A stretch of DNA of 64,000 nt, taken from Phycisphaerae bacterium (GTDB lineage Bacteria; Planctomycetota; Phycisphaerae; UBA1845; UTPLA1). Below the pieces are notes generated by a model. The model did no database searches. It saw nothing but the letters and a program-made list of their open reading frames with translations, and was not told the DNA's origin. A program made the position numbers and the translations under genes. This document shows positions 51,515 to 60,513 of the stretch, one piece after another; position 1 is the first letter of the stretch; each line of letters starts with the position of its first letter. The stretch lies in contig JAKLKO010000017.1 in NCBI GenBank assembly GCA_023150615.1, positions 1 to 64,000 on the forward strand, read 5' to 3'.

Positions 51515-52449
51515 TGGGCATGTCGCGCGAGCCTTTGGACACAATCGACCGCCTGCTGGCATATCACCTCGGTACAGCCGACGCCGACGCGACGCCGGCG
51601 TTTCAGGCGCAGCTCGCCTCCGACGCTGCGCTGCAACAGCAGTCGCAGCGGTTGCGACGAATCCTCCAGCCGCTGCAAACCTACGACGTCCGCACACCTC
51701 CCCAGTTGACCGCTTCCATCCTGCAGCACATCGCCGCATACCAGGCCGCGCCGCTCAAGATGACGCCCGTCTCCGCGTCCGAACGCGCCGGGCGCAGCCC
51801 GACGATCTCGTGGCGCGATCTCATGAGCGCCGCCGCCGCCGTCGCCTTGTTCGTCGGCGTCATGGTCCCCGGCTACCAGGCCGCGCGACGCGCCAGCCAG
51901 CGCGCCCTCTGCATGGACCAGATGCGCGGCCTCGGCGCCGCCTTTCAGGGCTACGCCGCCAGCAACGCCGGCTTCCTGCCTTATGGCGGGCCGCCGCAGG
52001 AATCGCTCTGGGTCCTGGACCGCGGCGCCACGCTACCCAAAGCCCCGAGCACGCTCGAAGTGCTCAGCCGGTCCGGTTTCGGAGCGAACCGGCCGCCATT
52101 TACCTGTCCGTCCGACGTACGGGGCCCGTCCGGTTCAACCGGATACAGCGCCCAGAACTTCGTGCAGCCGCGCGTGGTGTCCCGGATCTCGTCCGAGTTT
52201 CCGATCGTCAGCGATCCGAACCCGCTGATCGAGAACGGTGTCGTGCACCCGTCCGACGATGGCCGCAACTCGGACGTGCACGGCCGCAACGCCGGACAGA
52301 CCGTCTTGCGCATCGGCGGCTCGGCCGAGTGGCAGACTCGACCGACGATCGGCATCGCCCGCGACAACATCTTCCAGATCAACAACCTCAGGGAATACAA
52401 CGTTCGCGAACCGCTCAGCTCGATCAGCGACGCGTTCCTTGTTCCATGA
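51514..52449 (+). CDS. Putative anti-sigma factor with pilin-like outer domain
   Basis: 311 residues. The first 100 are cytosolic and anti-sigma-like in position and composition (LDTIDRLLAYHLGTADADAT; LTASILQHIAAY), without a zinc motif. The span AAAAVALFVGVMVPGYQAAR runs directly into a planctomycete pseudopilin (DUF1559-type) head, CMDQMRGLGAAFQGYAASNA. It ends with a HGRNAGQTVLRIGGSAEW segment that looks like the H-x9-DG motif with Gly-Gly in place of Asp-Gly. This is a fusion of an anti-sigma N-terminus to a pilin-like outer part. It is translationally coupled to the ECF gene. Confidence 0.75.
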   Translation: MGMSREPLDTIDRLLAYHLGTADADATPAFQAQLASDAALQQQSQRLRRILQPLQTYDVRTPPQLTASILQHIAAYQAAPLKMTPVSASERAGRSPTISWRDLMSAAAAVALFVGVMVPGYQAARRASQRALCMDQMRGLGAAFQGYAASNAGFLPYGGPPQESLWVLDRGATLPKAPSTLEVLSRSGFGANRPPFTCPSDVRGPSGSTGYSAQNFVQPRVVSRISSEFPIVSDPNPLIENGVVHPSDDGRNSDVHGRNAGQTVLRIGGSAEWQTRPTIGIARDNIFQINNLREYNVREPLSSISDAFLVP

Positions 52450-53003
52450 CTGACGCAGCGTCCCGCGAGTCGTCGCACGATTGCATTTCGCGCATCGACC
52501 TCGTCCGCGGCGACATCACGCGCCTCGACGTCGACGCCATCGTCAACGCCGCCAACACGACGCTCCTCGGCGGCGGCGGGGTCGATGGTGCGATCCATCG
52601 CGCCGCCGGGCCGCAGCTCCGCGAGGTCTGCGCCGCACTCGGCGGCTGCGCCACCGGCGATGCGAAGATCACGCCCGCATTTCGACTGCCCGCCCGATAC
52701 GTCATCCACACGGTCGGCCCGGTCTATCGCGACGGCGCGCACCGCGAGCCGGACCTGTTGCGCTCGTGCTACGAAAAGAGCCTGGCGCTTGCCGAAGAGA
52801 ATGGCGTGAACTCGATCGCCTTCCCCGCCATCAGCTGTGGCGCGTACGGCTACCCGATCGACGCCGCGGCCCAGATCGCAATCGACGCCACGCTACGGTT
52901 CCTTGCCGACCATCCGCTGCCGCGCCGCGTCAGCTTCGTCCTCCTCCTCGAATCCGATTACGGCGTCTACGAACGCCTGCTGCGCGATCGCCGCCGCGCC
53001 TGA
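52446..53003 (+). CDS. Macro-domain ADP-ribose hydrolase, MacroD type
   Basis: 185 residues from ATG 52446, overlapping the previous stop by four bases. The MacroD ADP-ribose site is clear: DAIVNAANTTLLGGGGVDGA, then IHRAAGPQL, TGDAKITPAF, VIHTVGPVY and the diphosphate loop FPAISCGAYGYPID. It removes ADP-ribose from proteins or deacetylates O-acetyl-ADP-ribose in the cytosol. The link to the sigma/anti-sigma pair is only positional. Confidence 0.95.
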   Translation: MTDAASRESSHDCISRIDLVRGDITRLDVDAIVNAANTTLLGGGGVDGAIHRAAGPQLREVCAALGGCATGDAKITPAFRLPARYVIHTVGPVYRDGAHREPDLLRSCYEKSLALAEENGVNSIAFPAISCGAYGYPIDAAAQIAIDATLRFLADHPLPRRVSFVLLLESDYGVYERLLRDRRRA

Positions 53004-53090
53004 TTGCGCGGGCCGCCACGTCTTCCCACGCACGCCCCCGGCGGATAACGTCCGAACCGCGTTGCGCGGCGGCAACGCGCAACGCGGCGG

Positions 53091-54431
53091 ATGACCCGAA
53101 TCGTGAGCGCGGATCAACCCGACTGGCGCCCTCGCATTGCCACGCTGGTGCTGCTCGCCATCGCCGCATCGACCATCGCCATCGGCAGCTTCCGCGCGCG
53201 AGAAGACGGCTCGGGCACGAGTGACTTCGACGACTTCTGGCGCACCGCCAGCCGCGACTACCTCCTGAAGCGCACCATGACCGACGAGTGGGGCGTCCAT
53301 AACTACCTGCCATTCTTCGCCATCCTCATGGGCCCGTTCGGACTGCTGCCCCTCCGCGTCGCCGCCGCCGCCTTTGGGATCATCTCCTGCGTCGCGGCGG
53401 CCGCGACGTTTCTGATCATCGACGTCGGTCTGCTTCGACACGGCGGATCGCCCGCCCGGCCCGTCCGATGGGTGCCGGCCGCGCTGGCAGCGGCGTACGC
53501 CATCGACTGCATCGTGCTCGGTCAGGTGGCGCTGCTGACGCTGCTGCTGATCGTGGCAGCGTGGTATCTGTTCGAGCAGCAGCGGTCGTTCGCGTGCGGC
53601 ATGACGCTGGCGCTCGCCGCGTCCATCAAGCTGCTGCCCATGGTACTCGGCATCTATTTTCTGCTCCGCCGCGAGGGCCGCGTCCTCGCCGGGCTGCTTT
53701 GCGGACTCGCGCTGTTCAACGGCGCCCTGCCCGCAATCGCGTTCGGACCATCGCGGGCGTGGGAACTGCACCGCGCGTTCTGGCAGCGCAGCGCCGTCGG
53801 CGAATCTCTCCTCGCCCTGGCCCTCAACGACTCCGACAAGATGAGCTATGCCAACCAGTCGCTGCCGATTGTGACCCGCCGGTTGACGATGCGCACGCAC
53901 ACCGGCCTGCGCGATCCACAGGGCATGCCGAAGTACGTCAATCTCGTGGACCTGTCGCGCAAACCCATGCGCATCGGGCCGTTCGCCCTCGCGCCCGTGC
54001 AGTGGATCGTACTCTCCGTGGCGGCCGTGTTGAGCGTCGCGGTCCTGCTGGCGACGCTGACCGGCCGACGACCGACAATCGAGCGGATGCGCTGCGAGTT
54101 CGCCGCGTTCCTCCTGCTCTCGATGGTCCTCTCGCCGGTCCTTTGGACGTTCTACTTTCTGCTGGCCTATCCAGCGCTTGCGCTCTCGGCCGACGCGGTC
54201 TTCGCGCCCTCCCGGGGTCGGGGCCCGGCGGCGATCGCCGACCGCGTACTGCTCGCGCTCTGGGCCATCGCCGTTCCGCTGCTGGCGATCCGCGAGGCCC
54301 GCGCGATCGGGCTGCACCTGCTGCTGACGATCCTGCTGCTCTTCGCGATGCTGCGGCTGTCGCGCGACCGGGCGACCGCGAGCCGGCATCAACCGCCGCA
54401 ACGCGCGAAGGCCGGCTCGGCGCCCGCGTAA
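53091..54431 (+). CDS. Membrane glycosyltransferase, GT87/DUF2029 type
   Basis: 446 residues with about ten spans. The first periplasmic loop has GTSDFDDFWRTASRDYLLKR and then WGVHNYLPFFAILMGPFGLL. This is the pattern of GT87 mannosyltransferases, which use polyprenyl-phosphate sugars. The inner segment ALAASIKLLPMVLGIYFLLR is also typical. The sugar and acceptor are unknown. Its stop is immediately adjacent to the stop of the convergent membrane protein gene. Confidence 0.75.
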   Translation: MTRIVSADQPDWRPRIATLVLLAIAASTIAIGSFRAREDGSGTSDFDDFWRTASRDYLLKRTMTDEWGVHNYLPFFAILMGPFGLLPLRVAAAAFGIISCVAAAATFLIIDVGLLRHGGSPARPVRWVPAALAAAYAIDCIVLGQVALLTLLLIVAAWYLFEQQRSFACGMTLALAASIKLLPMVLGIYFLLRREGRVLAGLLCGLALFNGALPAIAFGPSRAWELHRAFWQRSAVGESLLALALNDSDKMSYANQSLPIVTRRLTMRTHTGLRDPQGMPKYVNLVDLSRKPMRIGPFALAPVQWIVLSVAAVLSVAVLLATLTGRRPTIERMRCEFAAFLLLSMVLSPVLWTFYFLLAYPALALSADAVFAPSRGRGPAAIADRVLLALWAIAVPLLAIREARAIGLHLLLTILLLFAMLRLSRDRATASRHQPPQRAKAGSAPA

Positions 54432-55682
54432 TCAACCCGCCCCGACTCCCGGCCACCAGCCGACGTAGGCACCCACGCCCCAGAGTTGAATCAGCACGGA
54501 CAGCGCCATCAGCACCGCGCTGCCGATTCGCACGCGCGCGCCGACCGCCGACGCCAGCAGCAGCAGCATCAGCGGCAGGTAGTCCATGCCGAATCGATGG
54601 CCGAACTGCACGTAGCCCGTGTTGTAGTACATCAGCAGCGCCGACACGCACGCGACATTGCCGATCCACGCCGCGCGGACCAGGCCCCGCGGTCGCCGCG
54701 CGGCGAAGATCATCAGCAGCGCCGGGCTGGCCACGAACTGACTCATGCCCATCAGGCTGTAACCGATCCGCACGCCGCTGGCGGGATCGACCGTGACGAT
54801 CGGCGGCGCAAGGTAGTACCAGTAGAAGTTGTACGGGATCAGCCGCCGGTTGAACTGCCCGTACGCCGCGAGCATCTCGCGCCCCGGCGATTGCAGGACC
54901 ATCCGCTCGTATCCGAAATCCAGCCCGCTCCCGAACCGCAGCCAGTTCAGCCCGAGGTATGCGGCGATCATTACCGCTGGAAACAACGCCAGTCGAAGCA
55001 GCGCCGCTCCAGCGGCCGATCCGCGCCGCGCGCCCCGTGCACCCTGCAACAAGATCGCGGCCGGAAAGAACAGGCCGGCCAGCAGCATCGTGGGCCGACA
55101 ACCGCCCGCCAGCGCTGCGAGCAGCCCGATCCGCATCCAGCGCTGCGCACCGGCGTACTCGTACATCGCCAGCATGAAGAACATCGCACCCAGCACGTGC
55201 GCCAGATGCCAGTCCCGGCCCACGAGCGTCACGTGCCACAGCATGGTCCCGAACGCCGCGAACAGCGCCAGCGCTGCGCACGTCCGTTCGCTCGCGCGGA
55301 TGAGTCCGCTCTCGCGCCAGCGATGCAGCGTCAACGCGGTGACGAAGACCAGGCACCCCGCCGCGATCGACACGATCGGCCAGACCGGCTGCGTCGGCCC
55401 GGTCATGGCGATGAGCGGCGCGATCAGCGCCGCCGGCACGGGCGGATAGACGACGTACCACCGGCCCGTTGCGTCGCGGGCCAGCTCCCCGGCGTTCGCC
55501 GGCCGAGTTTCGAGGTGCAGCCGGCCGTGCAGCAGCGCGTCCGCGAGCAGCGCGTACTTGTCCGGCTCCGCGGCGGGCTGGCGACATCGCAGCGGGATCG
55601 CCAGATAGACCGCGGTCGCCGGCAGGGCGACCATGACGGCCATCGCGGGGAGTCCGGCTTGCGCGAGGATGGAACGAGGCAT
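54432..55682 (-). CDS. Polytopic membrane protein, glycosyltransferase-like (GT-C)
   Basis: 416 residues and about ten hydrophobic segments. The first loop has PDKYALLADALLHGRLHLET, then DATGRWYVVYPPVPAALIAP. A middle loop reads NWLRFGSGLDFGYERMVLQS and QFNRRLIPYNFYWYYLAPPI. The C-terminus has GYVQFGHRFGMDYLPLMLLL. These fit dolichyl-phosphate-mannose-type transferases of planctomycetes, but no catalytic residue can be assigned. It is convergent with and touching the GT87 gene. Confidence 0.65.
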   Translation of the reverse strand: MPRSILAQAGLPAMAVMVALPATAVYLAIPLRCRQPAAEPDKYALLADALLHGRLHLETRPANAGELARDATGRWYVVYPPVPAALIAPLIAMTGPTQPVWPIVSIAAGCLVFVTALTLHRWRESGLIRASERTCAALALFAAFGTMLWHVTLVGRDWHLAHVLGAMFFMLAMYEYAGAQRWMRIGLLAALAGGCRPTMLLAGLFFPAAILLQGARGARRGSAAGAALLRLALFPAVMIAAYLGLNWLRFGSGLDFGYERMVLQSPGREMLAAYGQFNRRLIPYNFYWYYLAPPIVTVDPASGVRIGYSLMGMSQFVASPALLMIFAARRPRGLVRAAWIGNVACVSALLMYYNTGYVQFGHRFGMDYLPLMLLLLASAVGARVRIGSAVLMALSVLIQLWGVGAYVGWWPGVGAG

Positions 55683-55826
55683 ACGTCCGGCGCGATAACC
55701 GGCCCGCTTGGCGAGACGGGCCTGGCGGCGCAGGATCGAACGCTACCGGGCGGCCGGCCGAGCGGTCAAACGCGTGTCCATCGGATCTCGCCCGCGCGAC
55801 GATGCCCGCGGGCCGGGCGCGCAAAG

Positions 55827-55855
55827 AAAAAGCCCCGCCGGGTCGCAGGCGGGGC
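55827..55855 (-). terminator. Rho-independent terminator after a PEP-CTERM gene
   Basis: On the minus strand GCCCCGCC (55855-55848) pairs with GGCGGGGC (55839-55832) across an eight-base loop and is followed by a T-run (TTTTTC). It lies about 35 bases after the stop of the PEP-CTERM gene. Confidence 0.9.
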
Positions 55856-55889
55856 TTCTCTCAAGGAAATCTATCGACCGCGACGCGGA

Positions 55890-56582
55890 CTACGACATCC
55901 GGCGTCGACCGAAGAGCAAGCTGCCAATCGCCAGCAGGCCGAGCGTTGCCGGTTCCGGATTGATGCCGCCCGGCGTGTTGAGAATCTCGCCCGGATCGAC
56001 GTTACCGACGAAGCCGGGGATGCCGGCGCCGTCAAAGTCGTTGCGGAGCCAATCGCCGACCGTATCGGTGTCCACGCCGTTCGGGAACCGCGATGCGCCA
56101 CCGGGCGTGAACCCGGAGGGCGCCAGCGACGACGTGAGAACGACGGACGAATACGTGAGATCGCCCACACCACCATCGCTTACGGCAACGGAATCCAAGA
56201 TCGACCCCCAGACGACATTGTCAATCACACCATCGTTATTGGTGTCGGTATCGGTGCCCACTGCACCCGTGAAGCCAGAGACGAGCAGTAGCGTAATCGT
56301 CCCATTCTCGATAACGTTGTTGAGAAACGCGCTGACCCAGATTCCGTTGGCGCCTGTGGTTCCGGGCGTGGTTACCGAGTCGATGTTCCCCTGCGCACTT
56401 CCCGAGTCGCCTTCGAGCTGCAGAATCCGCAAACTCGAGTAGTCGGTATTCGCAGCGCCGTAGATCTCAAGGTATTCGTTCGTATCCGTTGACACGTGGT
56501 TGGCGACGAATTCGTTGATGACCTGCGCCGAGGCGCCCGTCGTCAACGCCAAAACCGCCAGCGTACAAATCAACTTCTTCAT
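55890..56582 (-). CDS. PEP-CTERM exported protein, lamin-tail-like
   Basis: 230 residues from ATG 56582, preceded by GGAGGAAG. Signal peptide MKKLICTLAVLALTTGASA. The mature start VINEFVANHVSTDTNEYLEI, then YGAANTDYSSLRILQLEGDS, resembles a lamin-tail domain as found in secreted bacterial proteins. Asp/Asn-rich DTDTNNDGVID may bind calcium. The C-terminus is PEP-CTERM: NPEPATLGLLAIGSLLFG then RRRMS. Surface-anchored, probably sorted by an exosortase encoded elsewhere. Confidence 0.88.
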   Translation of the reverse strand: MKKLICTLAVLALTTGASAQVINEFVANHVSTDTNEYLEIYGAANTDYSSLRILQLEGDSGSAQGNIDSVTTPGTTGANGIWVSAFLNNVIENGTITLLLVSGFTGAVGTDTDTNNDGVIDNVVWGSILDSVAVSDGGVGDLTYSSVVLTSSLAPSGFTPGGASRFPNGVDTDTVGDWLRNDFDGAGIPGFVGNVDPGEILNTPGGINPEPATLGLLAIGSLLFGRRRMS

Positions 56583-56884
56583 TTCACTTCCTCCGAAGAA
56601 TGGGAGTTTGGATACTTCCTTCTCTTCCCTTGTTTCGCGATCGGAACAACTCGGTCCCGATGCACTGCAAGAGGCGGGATGCCTCTCTGCCCTTCCTTTT
56701 ACCTGCCTACAGGATAATCGAAACGCCGGGCCCGATTCAAGCCCGTAATGTGAGGATTTTGCTAGACTTGCGTCAGGCCGTGCCCGCGGACGTCCGACCG
56801 ATGCACGATCGTAAACGGCACGAGCCGAAACGGTTATGTTGCGGGCGCGGACGCCATTCACAGGCCCGCTCGGACCGCCGGACG
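56583..56884. other. Intergenic region upstream of a PEP-CTERM gene
   Basis: 302 bases between the coaB stop and the PEP-CTERM start codon, both on the minus strand. It presumably holds the PEP-CTERM gene's promoter. Apart from the strong ribosome site (GGAGGAAG) next to the ATG, I found no clear promoter hexamers, hairpin or gene. Confidence 0.45.
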
Positions 56885-57511
56885 TTATCCGGACCTCGCC
56901 ATCCGCTCAATACAACGGATCAGCCGCGCTGCCACCGTCACCTTGCGACCGGTCGGCCATCGCTCCCAACGCCCGCCGGCGGCGAGGAATTCGACCCGCG
57001 TCTCTTCCGCGTCGATGGCGGAGGGTGGATTGAGCACGATGGCGTCAAACCGCTTCGCGCGCAGCTTCGCCGCCGCACGGCGCCGACCCGCGCGATCCTC
57101 GAGCGCAAACCCGACCGTGATCCGCCCGCGCTTCCGCTCGCCCAGCGTGGCCGCGATGTCCTCGGTCGGTTCCAGCGCCAGCCGCCAGACACCGCGCTGC
57201 TTCGGCAGCTTGTGCGGCGACCGTCGCACGGGCCGATAGTCGCACACGGCCGCCGCGAAGATTGCCGCGTCGCACCGCGCAAACTCACGCTGCGCCGCGG
57301 CAAGCATCTCGCGCGTCGTCTCCACGCGGACGATCCGTACGCCGCGCGGCGGCCGAAGCGCCATCGGTCCGCACACCAGCGTCACGGTGTGACCGCGCTG
57401 CTTCGCGGCCGCCGCCAGCGCAAGACCCATGCGGCCCGACGATGGATTGGAAATGAACCGCACGCGATCGAGATACTCGCGCGTCGGTCCGGCGGTGATG
57501 AGGATTCGCAT
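56885..57511 (-). CDS. coaB: Phosphopantothenate-cysteine ligase, stand-alone CoaB
   Basis: 208 residues. Joins cysteine to 4'-phosphopantothenate in CoA synthesis. Family marks: LITAGPTREYLDRVRFISNP and SSGRMGLALAAAAKQRGH, AAAVCDYRP, and VGFALED. In most bacteria CoaC and CoaB are one polypeptide (Dfp/CoaBC); here the ligase is a separate gene six bases downstream of coaC. It is the last gene of the run that starts at pheA. Confidence 0.93.
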   Translation of the reverse strand: MRILITAGPTREYLDRVRFISNPSSGRMGLALAAAAKQRGHTVTLVCGPMALRPPRGVRIVRVETTREMLAAAQREFARCDAAIFAAAVCDYRPVRRSPHKLPKQRGVWRLALEPTEDIAATLGERKRGRITVGFALEDRAGRRRAAAKLRAKRFDAIVLNPPSAIDAEETRVEFLAAGGRWERWPTGRKVTVAARLIRCIERMARSG

Positions 57512-57517
57512 GTCGAA

Positions 57518-58162
57518 TCAGGGCAGGGGGGGTGACGGGGTCCCGGCCTTTGGGGCGGAGGCCTTCAGCCTCGCTGTGGCCCGCTCGATGATCTCGTTCG
57601 GTTCGGCCATCCGGCCCGCGCCCACCGTCCGGCACGCGAGCCAGCCGCTGCCCGGCTCGATGATCTCGTAGCCCGCGTCGCGGATCGCGCGGACGTTCGC
57701 CGCGACCATCGGGTTCTCCCACATTCGCGTGTTCATCGCCGGCGCGATCAGCACCGGGCACGCCACGGACAGCAGCATCGTGCTGACCAGATCGTCCGCC
57801 AGGCCGTGCGCGACCTTCGCGATCATGTTTGCTGTGGCCGGCGCGACGAGCACGAGGTCCGCCGCCTCCGTCAATCGAAGGTGCTGCGGATCGTACGGTT
57901 CCGATACGTCCCAGAGGCTCGTGTGCGCCTTCCGCGCCGTCAGCGCCTCGAAGGTCAGCGGCGCGACGAAGCGTTGCGCCGCCGCCGTCATCGCCACGTG
58001 CACCGCCGCCCCACGCTGCACCAGCGCCGACACGACCATGGCGGTCTTGTACGCCGCAATGCCGCCGCAGACTGCGACCAGCACCTCGTACCCCCGCAGG
58101 TCCCCGCTCGCCGCCGCGCTACTGCCGGAGCTTGTCGGGCGAGGCGAGCTGGCTCGCGTCAT
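57518..58162 (-). CDS. coaC: Phosphopantothenoylcysteine decarboxylase, stand-alone CoaC
   Basis: 214 residues of the HFCD flavoprotein family. FMN and substrate motifs: VCGGIAAYKTAMVVSALVQR, HLRLTEAADLVLVAPATANM with the catalytic His, PAMNTRMWENP and TVGAGRMAEP. Decarboxylates the CoaB product. The ATG at 58162 gives a 44-base overlap with rpoZ. A GTG at 58084 (giving MLVAVCGG) has a good ribosome site and would remove it. The C-terminus is a short Pro/Ala tail. Confidence 0.93.
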   Translation of the reverse strand: MTRASSPRPTSSGSSAAASGDLRGYEVLVAVCGGIAAYKTAMVVSALVQRGAAVHVAMTAAAQRFVAPLTFEALTARKAHTSLWDVSEPYDPQHLRLTEAADLVLVAPATANMIAKVAHGLADDLVSTMLLSVACPVLIAPAMNTRMWENPMVAANVRAIRDAGYEIIEPGSGWLACRTVGAGRMAEPNEIIERATARLKASAPKAGTPSPPLP

Positions 58163-58349
58163 AGTCGATTCTCAGCTTGTTCTGCAGGATTTCGTCGATG
58201 ATGATCTCCATCGGCGTCTTGTGCGCCGGATCGACCATCGGCCGGGCGCCCTGCATCAACTCCAGCCAGCGCTTCTGAATCATCGCCGTGAGCTTGAAGC
58301 GGCCTCCGACCTTGTCGACGATCTCGTCACTTCGCAGCGCTTCGATCAT
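58119..58349 (-). CDS. rpoZ: RNA polymerase omega subunit
   Basis: 76 residues: IVDKVGGRFKLTAMIQKRWL, then ELMQGARPMVDPAHKTPMEI and IIDEILQNKLRI. This is the omega pattern (RFKLTxLIxKRxxELxxGARPxV). It stabilises the beta-prime subunit. It lies between gmk and coaC as in many bacteria, overlapping gmk by 23 bases. Confidence 0.88.
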   Translation of the reverse strand: MIEALRSDEIVDKVGGRFKLTAMIQKRWLELMQGARPMVDPAHKTPMEIIIDEILQNKLRIDYDASQLASPDKLRQ

Positions 58350-58920
58350 GCGCGACCTCCCGTTGAATATCCTCGATGATCTCCCGAACCGTCCCGTCCA
58401 GGTCGTCGTTTACGATGAACCGATTGTAGCACCCGCTCTCGTGCGCAAAGCGGATCTCGCCGTCCGCGCGCTCCAGCCGCCGCGCAATCTCCGTCGCCGC
58501 GTCCGTGCGGCGGTCGATGATCCGCCGCCGCTGTTCCTCCGGCGACGGCGGCAGCAGAAAGTACGCCCGCGCATCGGCATAGACGCGCCGCACCTGCATC
58601 GCGCCGTGAATGTCGATCTCCAGGATGATCGAGCGGCCTTCGTCCAGCGCCCGCCGAACCGGCTCCAGCGGCGTGCCGTACCAGTGCCCGTACACCTGCG
58701 CGCATTCGAGCATGCCCCCGCCGATCCGCACCCGCTCAAACTCCTCCGGGCTCACGAAGCGGTAGTTCCGGCCTTCCGTCTCCCCCGCGCGGATCGGCCG
58801 CGTCGTGTACGACACGCTGAACTCCGCAGGCAGCGCCTCGCACAACCGCTCGCAGACCGTGCTCTTGCCCACCCCGCTCGGGCCGCTGATGACCACAATC
58901 ACTCCTCGACCCGCTCGCAT
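58327..58920 (-). CDS. gmk: Guanylate kinase
   Basis: 197 residues from ATG 58920; a much longer upstream frame is an artefact. P-loop GPSGVGKST (about 13-21), GMP-site motifs YTTRPIRAGETEGRNYRFVS and ECAQVYGHWYGTP, and the lid IIDRRTDAATEIARRLERAD. Phosphorylates GMP to GDP. Part of the conserved yicC-gmk-rpoZ-coaC-coaB run. Confidence 0.96.
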   Translation of the reverse strand: MRAGRGVIVVISGPSGVGKSTVCERLCEALPAEFSVSYTTRPIRAGETEGRNYRFVSPEEFERVRIGGGMLECAQVYGHWYGTPLEPVRRALDEGRSIILEIDIHGAMQVRRVYADARAYFLLPPSPEEQRRRIIDRRTDAATEIARRLERADGEIRFAHESGCYNRFIVNDDLDGTVREIIEDIQREVAHDRSAAK

Positions 58921-58967
58921 CGACCCGCCGTACTCCGCCGGCCCGCCCCGGCCGCCCCGTCGTCCGC

Positions 58968-59849
58968 CTACGCGACGTTCTGGACCTGTTCCTTGATCCG
59001 GTCGATCGTCGCCTTCGTGTCCACGATCAGCCGCGCGATCTCCGCGTCGTTCGCCTTGCTTCCGATCGTGTTCGCCTCGCGCAGCAGCTCCTGCGCCAGA
59101 AAGTCCAGCTTCCGCCCGGCCTCCTCGCCCCGGTCGCAGATCTGAAGAAACTGCTCCAGATGGCTCTCCAGCCGCGCGATCTCCTCGTTCACGTCGCAGC
59201 GCTCCGCGAAGATCGCGATCTCCCGCACCAGGTCGTCCTGGTTCAGCTCCACGCCGCCCTGCGCGAGCAACGCGTTCACCCGCACGCGCAGCTTGCGATG
59301 ATAATCCTCCACCACCAGCGGCGATCGCGCCCGCACGCGCGACACCAGCTCGCGGATTCGCACGCACTGGCCGGCCAGGTCCGCCCGAAGCGCCGCTCCC
59401 TCCGAACGACGCATCTCGATCAGACGACCGATCGCCTCGTCCGTCACCGCGCGGATCGTCGCCTGCCGCGCCGCCGCCATGGACTCGTCGATGTCCGGCG
59501 GCTCCACGATCCCCGGTAGCGCCAGAAGCGCCGCCAGGTCGATCTGCACCGACGCACCGTCCGCGCGCAGACCCCGCAGCCTCTCGACGATCGACTGCAA
59601 CGCCGCGACGTTGATCTCCGCCATCACCGATCCGGCCGCGTCCCGGATCCGCAGCGAGTAGCTCACGCTCCCGCGGCCCAGTCGCTGCCGCAACTGCTGC
59701 TCGATGTCCGACTCGAACCGCTGGAGCAGCTCCGGCAGCTTGATCGTCGCCTTGAAGTAGCGGTTGTTGACGCTGCGAATCTCGACCCGGTAATGAACGC
59801 CGCCCTCCGTGCGCTCGGCGGAACCGAATCCGGTCATGCTCAGGATCAT
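58968..59849 (-). CDS. yicC: YicC family endoribonuclease
   Basis: 293 residues from ATG 59849 (MILSMTGFGSAER), the usual family start; the frame continues 11 codons upstream without support. The N-domain has VEIRSVNNRYFKATIKLPEL. The C-terminal DUF1732 has LDFLAQELLREANTIGSKAN and RLIVDTKATIDRIKEQVQNV, the family's hallmark end. YicC proteins cleave RNA. It precedes gmk by 47 bases. Confidence 0.94.
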   Translation of the reverse strand: MILSMTGFGSAERTEGGVHYRVEIRSVNNRYFKATIKLPELLQRFESDIEQQLRQRLGRGSVSYSLRIRDAAGSVMAEINVAALQSIVERLRGLRADGASVQIDLAALLALPGIVEPPDIDESMAAARQATIRAVTDEAIGRLIEMRRSEGAALRADLAGQCVRIRELVSRVRARSPLVVEDYHRKLRVRVNALLAQGGVELNQDDLVREIAIFAERCDVNEEIARLESHLEQFLQICDRGEEAGRKLDFLAQELLREANTIGSKANDAEIARLIVDTKATIDRIKEQVQNVA

Positions 59850-59969
59850 GTTCGACTCCGCCGTCCGAAAGTCCGCGCCCAACCGACGCGCGACCGCTCG
59901 ATGCGACGACGCAACAGGGCCCGCCGATGCCTCGGCGGCCTCACCGGCGCGGTGCGGCCATCCGTTCGT

Positions 59970-60509
59970 TCAGGAACCACCCGTCCCGGATGTGCCGGTG
60001 GGAGTGGTGGGATTCTGTGTATTGCCCGACGGCGCCGGACTTGTCGGCGGCGCGCCGCTGGCGGGCGGCTGCGCCGTTCCGCCGGGTGTCGTCGGTGGAG
60101 TCGTGGGCGGAGTCGTCGGGGCGACCGGCGCGGCGCTGCCAGGTGTGACCGGCGCCGGCGTGATCGGCACCACGCCGCCCGGCTGACCCGCGGGCGCGCC
60201 GCTATCCGCCGGCATGACCGGCGCGGCGGGCACGCCCGTCACGGTGTCGGACGGCGGCGGCTGAAACGCGTAGTTGGCCGCGACCGCGAGCAGAAAGAAC
60301 ATCGCCACCATTCCCACGGTGACCCACGTCAGGAAGTCGCCCGTCTTCGTGCCGAACGCGGAGTATCCGCCCACGCCGCCGAACGCGCCGGACAACCCTC
60401 CGCCGCGGTTCTTTTGCAGCAGGATGATCCCGATCAGCAACAGCGAGAGCGTTACGAACAGAAACGAAAGTAGACTTTGCCAGAACGTCGCCAGAACCAT
60501 GTCGGTCAT
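59970..60509 (-). CDS. secG: Preprotein translocase subunit SecG with long Pro/Thr tail
   Basis: 179 residues from ATG 60509. Residues about 1-85 are SecG: two spans ([37 protein letters not shown]) around the conserved loop [13 protein letters not shown]. Normal SecG is 75-110 residues. Here a roughly 95-residue tail of Pro, Thr, Ala and Gly follows (repeats of PTTP). The tail would extend from the second span on the outer face if topology is standard. Just downstream of tpiA, four bases apart. Confidence 0.88.
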   Translation of the reverse strand: MTDMVLATFWQSLLSFLFVTLSLLLIGIILLQKNRGGGLSGAFGGVGGYSAFGTKTGDFLTWVTVGMVAMFFLLAVAANYAFQPPPSDTVTGVPAAPVMPADSGAPAGQPGGVVPITPAPVTPGSAAPVAPTTPPTTPPTTPGGTAQPPASGAPPTSPAPSGNTQNPTTPTGTSGTGGS

Positions 60510-60513
60510 CACG

